Shown: positions 7,733-16,666 of the stretch, piece by piece
How positions within the stretch are numbered: the stretch's first letter is position 1
Layout: each line of letters begins with the position of its first letter
NCBI GenBank assembly: GCA_964634465.1
Contig: CAZWLY010000003.1
Span: 248,001 to 312,000, forward strand
Length of the DNA: 64,000 nucleotides
Reading direction: 5' to 3'
Source of the DNA: CAZWLY01 sp964634465
GTDB taxonomy: Bacteria; Desulfobacterota; Desulfarculia; G963662305
Made by a program: the position numbers and the translations under genes
Notes under the pieces: generated by a model
What the model was told of the DNA's origin: nothing
The model's input: only the letters and a program-made list of their open reading frames with translations
Databases searched by the model: none

Positions 7733-9682
7733 TCAAGCCACCGACAGCGACTTGGTCGGCTGGAGGATGCTCTTGAACTCACCCTGCTGGATCAGATCGA
7801 CGAAAAGCAGGACCAAGTCCGGATCGAACTGGCCGCCCGCCCCCTCCTTGAGTCGCTTTATGGACTCCTCAAGACTCAAGGCGGCCCGGTAAGGGCGGTC
7901 GGTGGTCATGGCCTCGAAAGCATCGCAGATCGAAGCCAGCCGGGCCTCCAAGGGGATATCCTGGCCGGACGGACCATCGTCAGGGTAACCCGAACCGTCG
8001 TAATGGAGATGGTGGAGGCGCACGACCGCCTCCGCCTCCGGACTCAAGTTCAGCGGTTTGATGATGGCGTGGCCGATGACCGGATGCCGCCGGATCAGGG
8101 CCAGTTCTTCCGCCTTGAGACGGCCGGGCTTGTTCAGGATGTGCCGGTCGATGCCGATCTTGCCGATGTCGTGGATCAGGCACATGTTCTTGAGTTGCTC
8201 GATCCGGCTCTCAGACAACCCCAACCGCCTGGCCAGTCCGACGGCGTAGTGCGTCACCCGCTCCGAATGGCCGATGGTGAACGGATCCTTGGCCTCCAGA
8301 GCTTGGGCCAAGGCCTGAATGGCCGCCAGCGAGCCCTGCCGCAACTCCTGGTACATCCGGGCGTACTCCAGGGCGATGGCGGTCTGGTCGGCCAGACTCT
8401 TCAAGTAGTCCAAATCCGCCGGCAGGGGGTCTTCCTGGTCGGGTTCGGTGCGATCGGCCGCCAGAAGGCCGATCACCCGGCCTCTTACCGCCAGGGGCAA
8501 GACGACGAACGAGTGAGACTTGAAGCGCCTGAGGAACGGGCTGGCCGGATCGAGCCGGCGAAGAGAGTCCGGGGCGACGATCGGCTCGCCCGAGGCGACC
8601 ACTTGGGCCAGCAGGCTGTCACTTTCCAGTGGGACCTCACAGCCGATCGGCGCCTCGTAATCATCGGACTCCAAATCGGTCCCGGAGAGGCATCTCAGCC
8701 GGTCGGTCCGCCGATCGACTTCCAGGATCAAGCCTCGGTTGTGGCCGGTCGCCTTGAGGAACCGGTCGAGAAAGACGGCGCCTAGCTGAGATTTGTCCGG
8801 TTCGGCCAGCGCCGCGCCGCCGGTCTCTTGGAGGCCTGAGAGTTGATCGACCATCGCTTTGAGGCGGTGATTCTGGTGTTTGAGCCGGTCGGATTTCTCC
8901 TCCAACCTGGCCTGGTCCAGCGACATCCTGGCCAGGGCGTCGACCATCGGCCACTGGCGATCATCGTTGGGCAACGGCCAACCCTTGACCAATGACGGAT
9001 TCTCCCAGCGAACCTCGAAGCGACACCGGTCGGCGCCCTCGAACTGACATTGGGTCTCCACCACCCTGGCCGGCGGCAAGGACCAGATCGTCGGCAGGGC
9101 GGCGATGACTCCCCGATCGAACCGACACAGATCACGGGCGGACCCGAGGCCTTCCTGCCAGTTAAGGCTGACAACGGCCCGCTCGCTGTGGAAGGCGTTG
9201 ATCTCGACTCGCCGAGTCCGGTTGAGCCGTTCGTCTATGCCTTTCAAATGGGCGATAGCCCGCCATGGGTCGGGGTTCGCCTCGCCGTGCGGGCGTTTGA
9301 CCATTTTCCGTCGAGACAGAACTATCGACTCAAACCCGACCTTGAAAGCCACCTCGTCATCGCCGAGTATGTTTCTGGCGTTGGCGAGCATGGTCACCGG
9401 CACCCGGCATGAGACTCGATTCTGGGGATTCGACAGGAAGTCGAGCGGCTTCTCGATCCCGCCCAGTTCGCTCTCCAGGTCGGCCAGAAGAAGCTCCGGC
9501 TCTCCGTCACGGCGGCGGACGTAATCGATGATGGCCTTAGGGATGAGACAACCGCTGTGTCTGTCCACTACCACTGCCCTGCATTGACGATCAAACCGAC
9601 CCAGTTCAGGCGTGGAGACAATAATGAATGTAAGTGGGCCAAATGTCAAGCTTTTGTTTGCCGAGACATTTTTTCTGGGCAT
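7733..9682 (-). CDS. HD-GYP domain protein with V4R-like and GAF sensor regions
   Basis: This 649-residue regulator has a C-terminal HD-GYP domain (about 455-630) with H-D-I-G-K-I-G and H-H-x-H-Y-D-G-S-G-Y-P, the full metal and GYP motifs of cyclic-di-GMP phosphodiesterases. A GAF domain lies at about 290-445. The N-terminal 240 residues contain a C-x6-D-R-C-R-F segment like the cysteine pattern of V4R/XylR_N sensory domains; short helices link it to GAF. There is no TM segment, so it should be cytosolic. The start at 9682 is poorly supported by its ribosome site. Converges on the small-gene operon. Confidence 0.82.
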   Translation of the reverse strand: MPRKNVSANKSLTFGPLTFIIVSTPELGRFDRQCRAVVVDRHSGCLIPKAIIDYVRRRDGEPELLLADLESELGGIEKPLDFLSNPQNRVSCRVPVTMLANARNILGDDEVAFKVGFESIVLSRRKMVKRPHGEANPDPWRAIAHLKGIDERLNRTRRVEINAFHSERAVVSLNWQEGLGSARDLCRFDRGVIAALPTIWSLPPARVVETQCQFEGADRCRFEVRWENPSLVKGWPLPNDDRQWPMVDALARMSLDQARLEEKSDRLKHQNHRLKAMVDQLSGLQETGGAALAEPDKSQLGAVFLDRFLKATGHNRGLILEVDRRTDRLRCLSGTDLESDDYEAPIGCEVPLESDSLLAQVVASGEPIVAPDSLRRLDPASPFLRRFKSHSFVVLPLAVRGRVIGLLAADRTEPDQEDPLPADLDYLKSLADQTAIALEYARMYQELRQGSLAAIQALAQALEAKDPFTIGHSERVTHYAVGLARRLGLSESRIEQLKNMCLIHDIGKIGIDRHILNKPGRLKAEELALIRRHPVIGHAIIKPLNLSPEAEAVVRLHHLHYDGSGYPDDGPSGQDIPLEARLASICDAFEAMTTDRPYRAALSLEESIKRLKEGAGGQFDPDLVLLFVDLIQQGEFKSILQPTKSLSVA

Positions 9683-10169
9683 TAGACCTATTATTATCAG
9701 ATATTAAGTCAAATAGTGGGTTGGAGCCCACAGGATAGACATGGCGAGTTTTTGCGTAATAATATCATCATATTATGGTTGGTTATGTCCACACATATCG
9801 GGCAGGTATCCGCTCTGCAAGGCTGCCGGAGCTGAAATGCCCGTCGTGAACCAAAACCTCGTCCAAACCTGACCCGCACCTCGAACCGATCACCGAATTT
9901 TCGCGTTCCTGTGCGGTAAGGGTAACGATTCTCATCACCGGGAGGTCACAGGGCCAAGATTGCCAATACAGGCGGCCGGATCCCCATCCGAGTTCAACGC
10001 GATCAACAAATCCAAAGCCAGAAGACCGACAAAAAAGGTAACCTGGAACCGGCGGATCAATAGCCAGCCGCTCCACTCGCCCGCGCAAACCATCCCGCCG
10101 GGCGGCCTGCGATCGTTCACCAGCCAAGTAGCCCCACAGCCGCCCGATACGGCCATCTAATAAAACTTG
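9683..10169. other. Intergenic region, AT-rich at its left end, no supported gene
   Basis: The first 100 bases are AT-rich with TTATTATCAGATATTAAG-like stretches, probably the promoter region of the HD-GYP gene. The remainder has short open frames on both strands but none with a ribosome site or recognisable protein features. Confidence 0.4.
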
Positions 10170-10178
10170 TGATATAAT
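10170..10178 (+). promoter_or_regulatory. Extended -10 promoter element
   Basis: TGATATAAT is a perfect extended -10 (TGN-TATAAT). It lies about 107 bases before the ATG of the exported protein at 10286. No -35 hexamer is evident, as expected for this promoter class. Confidence 0.5.
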
Positions 10179-10285
10179 AATAGTGAAAAGGGGCCGGCCG
10201 ACAATAGAGAAGGCAGCCCCGCCCGGGCGTCCCCAAGCGGGATCGGCCCAGGCCGCGCCCGGGATGCAAGAAAGGAGGTGGAGCT

Positions 10286-10861
10286 ATGAGAAAGTCAACC
10301 ATTCTGATGGCTTTGACGGTCCTCGGCTTGATCCTCCTACCACTGGTCGTGCGCGCAAGAGACTTGAGCACCGTCCGTCGCAAGGAGGCCCTCAAGGGGC
10401 TCGACGGAGTTGAGGTGGTCGTCACGTTACACGGTTTCTCCGCCCAACTGGGGTTGGAGCGCGAGGCCATCGCCCGGCTCATGGCTGAGGTGTTGGAGTC
10501 CAAGGGAGTGCCGGTCCTCAGCCGCGAGTCCAACCCGGATCGGATGGTGGGCGTCCTGGCCGTCCGTCTGAGCGTGGTGCCCCAAATGCTGATGGTCGGC
10601 CCGGATACCGGAGTTCCGATCTTCCTGGCCAGTCTGGACACCGGTTTGGGGCTGAGCGTGGCCGCGCCCAACCTGACCGAACCGACCTTCGCCATCGTCT
10701 GGTCCACGGGCGGCATGGCCGCCATCGGCCCGAATCAGCTTAGCGCCATCGGGCACGGTCTGATCGAACAGGCGCTCGAATTCGCGGCCGACTTCAGGGC
10801 GGCCAACGGAATTTCGACCCAGAAGCCGATCAAACCTTCTAAAGAGGAGTTGACGATCTAA
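10286..10861 (+). CDS. Exported protein of unknown function (191 aa)
   Basis: AAGGAGGTGGAG precedes the ATG closely. Residues 1-24 form a classical signal peptide (basic start, hydrophobic core, cleavage near V-R-A-R). The mature part has alternating hydrophobic segments, including S-V-V-P-Q-M-L-M-V-G and several glycine-rich turns, consistent with a small periplasmic alpha/beta domain. The gene stands alone between an extended -10 promoter and a strong terminator, so it is monocistronic. I do not recognise the family. Confidence 0.65.
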   Translation: MRKSTILMALTVLGLILLPLVVRARDLSTVRRKEALKGLDGVEVVVTLHGFSAQLGLEREAIARLMAEVLESKGVPVLSRESNPDRMVGVLAVRLSVVPQMLMVGPDTGVPIFLASLDTGLGLSVAAPNLTEPTFAIVWSTGGMAAIGPNQLSAIGHGLIEQALEFAADFRAANGISTQKPIKPSKEELTI

Positions 10862-10883
10862 CCCGTCATCGGGAGCCATCTTC

Positions 10884-10913
10884 GGGGCCGCCTCAGGCGG
10901 CCCCGCACCTTTT
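10884..10913 (+). terminator. Rho-independent terminator of the exported-protein gene
   Basis: GGGGCCGCC-TCA-GGCGGCCCC is a perfect 9-bp stem, followed by GCACC and TTTT, 23 bases after the stop. Confidence 0.75.
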
Positions 10914-11085
10914 CGCTCGGTCGGACCGGGACGCCTCCCTTCAGCTTCGCCAGCTCGCGCGAAGCGATCACTCGGGTTGGACGAACGCCTCGTCATCGGT
11001 CATTATCCTTTGACCGGCCGGTAAAAAAGATATATCTCTATAAGCCGCCGATCGGGCCTTGCCGGCCCTTTTTCCAGGAGAGAAG

Positions 11086-11286
11086 ATGGACAAGTCAAAC
11101 CCGCCAATCAAAACCGTAACCCACCGCAGCTTCGGCTTTGTCCATCACTTCGAAAGCCTGAGAAAGAGGCGGATGAATGGCGCCGCTCGAAGGGCCTGCC
11201 GCGACTGGAAGCCCGAGATCGGCAAGTCGGCCGGCGTCCCCCGGACCAGGATGAGGCTCTTCGAAGCCTGGGGCGAGGCCGGTTAA
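11086..11286 (+). CDS. Possible small leader protein (66 aa)
   Basis: The ATG at 11086 follows CAGGAGAG with good spacing. The basic 66-residue product resembles no family known to me. Its TAA abuts the ATG of the transporter gene directly (TAAATG), and the transporter has only a weak ribosome site of its own. That is the pattern of a coupled leader cistron. It could still be a chance frame. Confidence 0.4.
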   Translation: MDKSNPPIKTVTHRSFGFVHHFESLRKRRMNGAARRACRDWKPEIGKSAGVPRTRMRLFEAWGEAG

Positions 11287-12168
11287 ATGGAGCATCCCTC
11301 CCGCCGGTTGGATCTGGTCGCGACGGCGATCATGATCGTGCTGTGCGTCTCCTGGGGCTTCAACCACCCCCTCATGAAGTGGGTCTACCGCGACATCTCG
11401 CCGGTGCTGTCGGCCGCGCTCCGCTCCGCCCTCGCCTGGCTCGCCCTGGTCATCTACGCCCGCCTCCGGGGCGTCAGGCTGAGCGCGCCAGACGTACACT
11501 GGCGGCATGGGGCCATCTTGGCCGGTTTTTTTATCGGCGAATTCTTGTTTCTGTATATCGGCCTCGATCTGACCTTGGCCTCGCGGGGGGTGGTGCTGCT
11601 CTACATCCAGCCGGTCTTCACCGCTCTGGGGGCCCATCTGTTCGTGCCCGGAGATCGGCTCAACACCCGGCGAACCGTCGGTCTGGCCCTGGCCTTCGCC
11701 GGCGTGGCCTGGGTCCTGACCGCTCGCCCCGACACCGGTCAGGCCGGCCTGACCGGCGATATTTTTTGTCTGATCGCCGGGGCGATGTGGGCCGGCATAA
11801 ACGTCTACACTAGGGCCCAGCTGGTCGGCCGGGTGGATTTCCACACCGGCCTCTTCTGGCAGTTGAGCTACTCGACCCCGGTCTTGTTCATCGCCTCGCT
11901 CGTCCTGGAGGAGCCCCGGTTGACCCTGACCTGGGGACTGACCGGAGGAATGCTCTATCAGGCGGTGGTGATCGCCTTCGCCAGTTACCTGATCTTCTTC
12001 AAACTGCTCTACCGCCACGCCGCCTCGGATCTGGCCGCTTTCACCTTTTTGACGCCCGTCTTCGGGGTGATGTTTTCAGGGCTGATCATGGGCGACGTAA
12101 TGACCGTCCATCTGATAGGCAGCTTGGTTCTGGTCTCGGCTGGGGTGTGGCTGGTGAACAGGAATTAA
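11287..12168 (+). CDS. EamA/DMT-family transporter
   Basis: The 293-residue membrane protein has about ten hydrophobic segments arranged as two EamA repeats of five, typical of drug/metabolite transporters. The first repeat has a W-G-F-N-H-P motif in TM1, where the family has W-G-x-N/S. The substrate cannot be deduced; relatives export amino acids or metabolites. Converges with leuB, separated by a hairpin. Confidence 0.82.
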   Translation: MEHPSRRLDLVATAIMIVLCVSWGFNHPLMKWVYRDISPVLSAALRSALAWLALVIYARLRGVRLSAPDVHWRHGAILAGFFIGEFLFLYIGLDLTLASRGVVLLYIQPVFTALGAHLFVPGDRLNTRRTVGLALAFAGVAWVLTARPDTGQAGLTGDIFCLIAGAMWAGINVYTRAQLVGRVDFHTGLFWQLSYSTPVLFIASLVLEEPRLTLTWGLTGGMLYQAVVIAFASYLIFFKLLYRHAASDLAAFTFLTPVFGVMFSGLIMGDVMTVHLIGSLVLVSAGVWLVNRN

Positions 12169-12187
12169 GGACGCAGCCGAGACCCAC

Positions 12188-12216
12188 AAAAAAAGGGCCG
12201 GCCGTTTGGCCGGCCC
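12188..12216 (-). terminator. Terminator of the leuACDB operon
   Basis: Read on the minus strand: GGGCCGGCC-AAAC-GGCCGGCCC, then seven T. It is a 9-bp stem 18 bases after the leuB stop. The same stem could also halt the transporter transcript from the other side. Confidence 0.8.
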
Positions 12217-12233
12217 CCGCTGTCAGGCCTGAT

Positions 12234-13301
12234 TCAGCCTTTGGTGCGACGGATGGCGGCCGCCACCCGATCGCCGATCTCGGCCGTACCGGCGCCCATC
12301 CGGCCGGCGCGCATCGAGTCCATGGTCAGAATGGTCTCGGCCACGGCCCGCTCCACGGCCGCGGCGGCCTGTCTCTGGCCGAGGTGATCCAGCATCAGCC
12401 CCGCGGCCAGAATGGTGGCCAGGGGGTTGGCCGCGTCTCGACCGGCATACTTGGGCGCAGACCCGCCAATCGGCTCGAACATGGACGTCTGCCCAGGTTT
12501 GATGTTTCCGCCGGCGGCCAGGCCCAGTCCGCCGGCGATCATCGCCCCCAGATCACTCAAGATATCGCCGAACAAATTATCAGTGACCATGACCGAGTAG
12601 GCCTCCGGGTCCTTGACCAGCCACATCGCGGCGGCATCGACGTGGTTATAGTCCACGGTCACCTCCGGATACTCCGCCGCCAACTCCTTGAAAACCCGCT
12701 CCCAGAGGCCGGAGGCGTAGGTCAGGACGTTGGTCTTGGCGACCAGAGTCAGGCGCTTTCGCAGGCGGGACCGGGCCAGCTCGAAGGCGTAACGAAGGCA
12801 GCGGGCCACCCCGGAGTAGGTGTTGATCGACTCCTGAACGGCGACCTCCCTGTCCGTACCGCCGAAAAGCCGCCCGCCCGCACCGGCGTACAGCCCCTCG
12901 GTGTTCTCGCGGACGATGACGAAATCGATGTCCTCGGGTCCTTTGCCGGCCAGCGGCGTCTCCACGCCGGGATAGAGTTTGATCGGCCTCAAGTTGATAT
13001 AGAGATCGAGGCGAAAACGTAAGCTCAAAAGGACCTCTTTCTCCAGGATGCCCGGCTCGACCTGGGGATGGCCGATGGCCCCCAACAGGATCGCCCGTTG
13101 TTGGCTCAGCTCCGAGAACATGTCTTCGGGCAGGGTCTGGCCAGTGGCCAGGTAGTGCTCGCCGCCCAGGGGGAAGGAAGTCCGGTTCAATTTGAAGCCG
13201 AAAACGTCTTCGGCGGCGGCCAAGGCCTTGTCGGCCTGGGCGACCACCTCGGGCCCGATGCCGTCGCCGGGGATCAGGCCGATGTCGTACTCCGTGGTCA
13301 T
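12234..13301 (-). CDS. leuB: 3-isopropylmalate dehydrogenase
   Basis: This 355-residue isocitrate/isopropylmalate dehydrogenase family enzyme oxidises 3-isopropylmalate in leucine synthesis. Visible are the N-terminal I-P-G-D-G-I-G-P-E, the substrate loop with R-x8-R spacing, V-R-E-N-T-E-G-L-Y, and the Asp-rich D-N-L-F-G-D-I-L-S-D. The ATG at 13301 has GAGGAG upstream and overlaps the leuD TGA by four bases; longer in-frame extensions upstream run through leuD. It is the last gene of leuACDB. Confidence 0.9.
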   Translation of the reverse strand: MTTEYDIGLIPGDGIGPEVVAQADKALAAAEDVFGFKLNRTSFPLGGEHYLATGQTLPEDMFSELSQQRAILLGAIGHPQVEPGILEKEVLLSLRFRLDLYINLRPIKLYPGVETPLAGKGPEDIDFVIVRENTEGLYAGAGGRLFGGTDREVAVQESINTYSGVARCLRYAFELARSRLRKRLTLVAKTNVLTYASGLWERVFKELAAEYPEVTVDYNHVDAAAMWLVKDPEAYSVMVTDNLFGDILSDLGAMIAGGLGLAAGGNIKPGQTSMFEPIGGSAPKYAGRDAANPLATILAAGLMLDHLGQRQAAAAVERAVAETILTMDSMRAGRMGAGTAEIGDRVAAAIRRTKG

Positions 13302-13798
13302 GTCTGCTCCTCTGACATACCGCCGGCCTTGATCCAGTTTATCAGGCCGCCGGCGTCGATTATCTGGCGGATGAAATCGGGCACCGGGTTGACGGACAGC
13401 GTGGTTCCGTCGTCGGCGGTCAGCCGGCCGGCTTTCAGGTCCAGCTCGATCTCCTGGCCGGCCTCGAGTCGGCTCACCCCCGGCACCTCCAGGGCGAGTA
13501 AGCCGATGTTGACGGCGTTTCTGAAGAAAATCCGGGCGAAGTTCTCGGCCAAGACGGCGGCCACGCCCGCCCCGAGAATGGCCAACGGGGCGTGCTCTCG
13601 GGAGGAGCCGGAGCCGAAGTTCTCGCCGGCGGCAACGATCACCCCCGGCTCGATCTCGGGCCGATCGGGACAATCCTCGAACAGATGCTCGGCCAATGTC
13701 TGGGGATCGGCCGTGGTCAGATAGCGGGCGGCGATGATCTGATCGGTATCGACGTCGCGGCCCACCCTGACCAGGCGGCCTCTGATCACGTCCTTCAT
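13298..13798 (-). CDS. leuD: 3-isopropylmalate dehydratase small subunit
   Basis: The 166-residue swivelling domain of isopropylmalate isomerase works with LeuC to interconvert 2- and 3-isopropylmalate. It carries the G-R-x5-D-x-D-T-D-Q-I-I start and the substrate-binding G-S-G-S-S-R-E-H-A motif near residue 60. It overlaps leuC upstream and leuB downstream by ATGA. The short length fits the bacterial/archaeal stand-alone LeuD2 form. Confidence 0.92.
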   Translation of the reverse strand: MKDVIRGRLVRVGRDVDTDQIIAARYLTTADPQTLAEHLFEDCPDRPEIEPGVIVAAGENFGSGSSREHAPLAILGAGVAAVLAENFARIFFRNAVNIGLLALEVPGVSRLEAGQEIELDLKAGRLTADDGTTLSVNPVPDFIRQIIDAGGLINWIKAGGMSEEQT

Positions 13799-15060
13799 CG
13801 CTTTTCCTCCGGGCTGACGATGCGACCGGCCAGGGCCGAGGCCGCCGCCGTGGCCGGCGAGGTCAGATAGACCTGACTGTCGGCGTGGCCCATCCGACCG
13901 GGGAAGTTGCGGTTGGTGGTCGAAACACAGACCTCGCCGGCGGCCAGGATGCCCAGGTGACCGCCCAGGCAAGGGCCGCAGCTCGGTGCGGAGACGACCG
14001 CCCCGGCCTCGACCAGAGTCTTGAGATAGCCTCGCCTCTCGGCTTCCAGCCAGACCTGCTGACTGCCGGGGATGACGATCAGTCTCACCGACTCGGCCAC
14101 CTTCCGGCCGCCGATGATTTCGGCCGCGATGGCGATGTCGGACAGCCGCCCGTTGGTGCAGGAGCCGATGACCACCTGATCGATCGCCACCTCGCCAAGC
14201 TCAGGCACCGGCGCGATGTTGTCCGGCGAGTGGGGTTTGGCTGCCACCGGAACGATGGACGACAGCCGAAGGGGAATGGTGCGGGTGTACCCGGCGCCGG
14301 GATCGGGCGCGGTCGGCCGGCCCGGCCCGGCCCCGACCGCCTCGAGGTAGGCGGCCGTCTTCCGGTCGGCCTCGAAGAGTCCGGCCTTGGCCCCGCACTC
14401 GACGGCCATGTTGGCCATGGTCAACCGTTCCTCGATGGAGAGCGTTTTCAGTCCCGGCCCGCCGAACTCCAGGGCCTGGTAGCGGGCCCCGCCGGTGCCC
14501 AGAAGGCCGATCAGGGTCAAGATGGCGTCTTTGGCCGAGGCCGGGGGGGTGAGCTTTCCGGAAAGCTCGACCCGAATCGAGGACGGGCACTTGAGCCAGA
14601 CCTTGCCGGTGGCCATGGCCGCCCCGGCGTCGGTGGAGCCGACGCCGATGCCCAAGGCGTTCAAGGCGCCGTAGGTGCAGGTGTGGGAGTCGGCGCCCAG
14701 GATCAGTCGGCCCGGTGAAATCAGCCCCTCCTCGGGCATCATCACGTGCTCCACCCCGACCCGGCCGACCTCCCAGTAGAGCGTTCCCTGCTCCTTGGCG
14801 AAGCGGCGGATCGTCGCCGCCTGTTGGGCCGAGGCGATGTCCTTGTTCGGCGTGAAGTGGTCCGGCACCAACGCCACCCGCTTCGGGTCGAAGACCCTCT
14901 TTTTGCCGGTAGCTTCGAAGGCCTTTATGGCCGGCGGGCCGGTGATGTCGTTGACCATGACCAGATCCACGTTCAGGACTACGAATCGGCCGACCTCGAC
15001 CGAATCGAGGCCGGCCTTGGCGGCCATGATCTTCTGGATGATCGTCTGGGATTCTATCAT
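13795..15060 (-). CDS. leuC: 3-isopropylmalate dehydratase large subunit
   Basis: This 421-residue aconitase-fold subunit binds the 4Fe-4S cluster that dehydrates isopropylmalate. The cluster cysteines appear in G-S-C-T-N-G (about 290) and C-G-P-C-L-G (about 350-355), and G-A-D-S-H-T-C-T-Y-G marks the active site. At 421 residues it is the LeuC2 type that pairs with a short LeuD. ATGA overlaps link it to leuA and leuD. Confidence 0.93.
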   Translation of the reverse strand: MIESQTIIQKIMAAKAGLDSVEVGRFVVLNVDLVMVNDITGPPAIKAFEATGKKRVFDPKRVALVPDHFTPNKDIASAQQAATIRRFAKEQGTLYWEVGRVGVEHVMMPEEGLISPGRLILGADSHTCTYGALNALGIGVGSTDAGAAMATGKVWLKCPSSIRVELSGKLTPPASAKDAILTLIGLLGTGGARYQALEFGGPGLKTLSIEERLTMANMAVECGAKAGLFEADRKTAAYLEAVGAGPGRPTAPDPGAGYTRTIPLRLSSIVPVAAKPHSPDNIAPVPELGEVAIDQVVIGSCTNGRLSDIAIAAEIIGGRKVAESVRLIVIPGSQQVWLEAERRGYLKTLVEAGAVVSAPSCGPCLGGHLGILAAGEVCVSTTNRNFPGRMGHADSQVYLTSPATAAASALAGRIVSPEEKR

Positions 15061-16595
15061 AGATGGGGACCCTTCCTCAGCGGGTTCTTCTTCATCTGCT
15101 CCAGGCGATTGAGCCCGTTGATCAACGCTTTGGCCGAGGCGGTCAAGATGTCCTGATCGGACGAGCGACCCAAGACGAGGTACCCGTTCTCCTTGAGCCG
15201 GACGGTCACTTCGCCCTGGGCGTCCATGCCGCCGGTGATCGCCCCGACGGTGTAGCGGACCAATTCGGCCTTGGAACCGACCATGTCCATGATCGTCTTG
15301 TAGACCGCGTCCACCGGTCCGACGCCGAAGCCGGCCGACTTGATCTCCTCGCCGTCTATCTTCAGCCCCACCGTGGCCACCGGGTGGACGTGGGTGCCGG
15401 CCATGACGTTGAGGTAGATCAACTCGTAGGCGTCGGGCAGGTGAAACAGCTCGTCGGCGATGATGGCCTCGATATCTTCGTTGAAGACTTCCTTCTTCTT
15501 GTCGGCCAGCACCTTGAACCGGACGAACAGCCGGTCCACCTCCTCGGCGCTGAGATTATAGCCCAAATCTTCCAATCGGTCCCGAAAAGCGTGCCGGCCG
15601 GAGTGTTTTCCCAGGACCAGATTGGAGCGGGCCAGCCCGACGTCCTCGGGCTTCATGATCTCGTAGGTCATCCGGTTCTCCAGCACGCCGTGCTGGTGGA
15701 TGCCCGACTCATGGGCGAAGGCGTTGGCCCCGACGATGGCCTTGTTGGGCTGGACCGGCATGCCGGTGATCAGCGACACCAGCCGACTGGTCGGATAGAG
15801 CTGGGTGGTGTCGATCCCGGTCTCGTAGGGCAGCCGATCGCCCCGGGTGTTGATGGCCATGACCACCTCCTCCAGCGAGGCGTTGCCGGCCCGCTCGCCG
15901 ATGCCGTTGATGGTCGCCTCGACCTGCCTGGCCCCGGCGGCGACGGCGGCCATGGTGTTGGCCACGGCGAAGCCGAGATCGTTGTGGCAGTGGACCGAAA
16001 CGACGACGTTCTCGATGCCCTCGACGTTGTCCATCAAAAAGGCGATCAGCCGGCCGAACTCGTCGGGCAGGGCGTAGCCGACCGTGTCCGGGATGTTGAT
16101 CGTCGTCGCCCCGGCCTCGATCGCCGCGCTCATCACCCGCACCAGGAACTCGGGCTCGGTCCGGGAGGCGTCCTCGGCCGAAAACTCGACGTCGGCGGTG
16201 TAGCTCTTGGCCCGGGCGACTCCCTTGGACACCGCCTGGAGCACCTGCTCTTCGTTCATCTTGAGCTTGTGGGCCATATGGATCGGCGAAGTGGCGATGA
16301 AGACGTGAATCCGCGGCTTGACCGCCCCCTTCACCGCCCGCCAGGCGGCGTCGATGTCCTCGTCGTTGCACCTGGCCAGCCCGGCCACCGCGGCCCGCTC
16401 GACCTCGGCCGCGATCATGCTCACCGCCTCCAGATCGCCGGGCGAGGCGATGGGGAAGCCGGCCTCGATGACGTCGACGCCCATCCGATCCAACTGGCGG
16501 GCCAATCGCAGCTTCTCGGCCGTGTTCATGGTCGCGCCGGGCGATTGCTCGCCGTCTCTCAGGGTCGTGTCGAAGATAATGATTCGTTCAGCCAT
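15057..16595 (-). CDS. leuA: 2-isopropylmalate synthase
   Basis: This 512-residue enzyme condenses acetyl-CoA with 2-oxoisovalerate, the first committed step to leucine. The N-terminal TIM barrel has F-D-T-T-L-R-D-G-E-Q-S-P and the metal-binding H-C-H-N-D near 205. The C-terminal region (about 385-500) is the LeuA allosteric domain, so leucine feedback is likely. I place the start at the ATG 16595, nine bases after GGAGGAG; an earlier ATG abuts that ribosome site. An intrinsic terminator lies immediately upstream. Confidence 0.93.
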   Translation of the reverse strand: MAERIIIFDTTLRDGEQSPGATMNTAEKLRLARQLDRMGVDVIEAGFPIASPGDLEAVSMIAAEVERAAVAGLARCNDEDIDAAWRAVKGAVKPRIHVFIATSPIHMAHKLKMNEEQVLQAVSKGVARAKSYTADVEFSAEDASRTEPEFLVRVMSAAIEAGATTINIPDTVGYALPDEFGRLIAFLMDNVEGIENVVVSVHCHNDLGFAVANTMAAVAAGARQVEATINGIGERAGNASLEEVVMAINTRGDRLPYETGIDTTQLYPTSRLVSLITGMPVQPNKAIVGANAFAHESGIHQHGVLENRMTYEIMKPEDVGLARSNLVLGKHSGRHAFRDRLEDLGYNLSAEEVDRLFVRFKVLADKKKEVFNEDIEAIIADELFHLPDAYELIYLNVMAGTHVHPVATVGLKIDGEEIKSAGFGVGPVDAVYKTIMDMVGSKAELVRYTVGAITGGMDAQGEVTVRLKENGYLVLGRSSDQDILTASAKALINGLNRLEQMKKNPLRKGPHL

Positions 16596-16610
16596 GATAG
16601 TCATCTCCTC

Positions 16611-16642
16611 CAAAAAAGAAGCCCGCCCCCGGAGGGGCGGGC
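16611..16642 (-). terminator. Intrinsic terminator between pssA and leuA
   Basis: Read on the minus strand: GCCCGCCCC-TCCG-GGGGCGGGC followed by TTCTTTTTT. The T tract runs straight into the leuA Shine-Dalgarno. Only about 25 bases separate it from the pssA stop, leaving no visible room for a separate leu promoter. Confidence 0.75.
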
Positions 16643-16666
16643 CGATTAACCCAAAAATCTAAACGT

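Noticed and set aside
9783..10127. A 114-codon minus-strand frame in the 600-base intergenic region
   Set aside because: No ribosome binding site, no conserved features, and it lies across a likely promoter region.
13302..13673. N-terminal extension of leuB by about 124 codons
   Set aside because: It runs through leuD in another frame; the ATG at 13301 has GAGGAG and the family-typical start.
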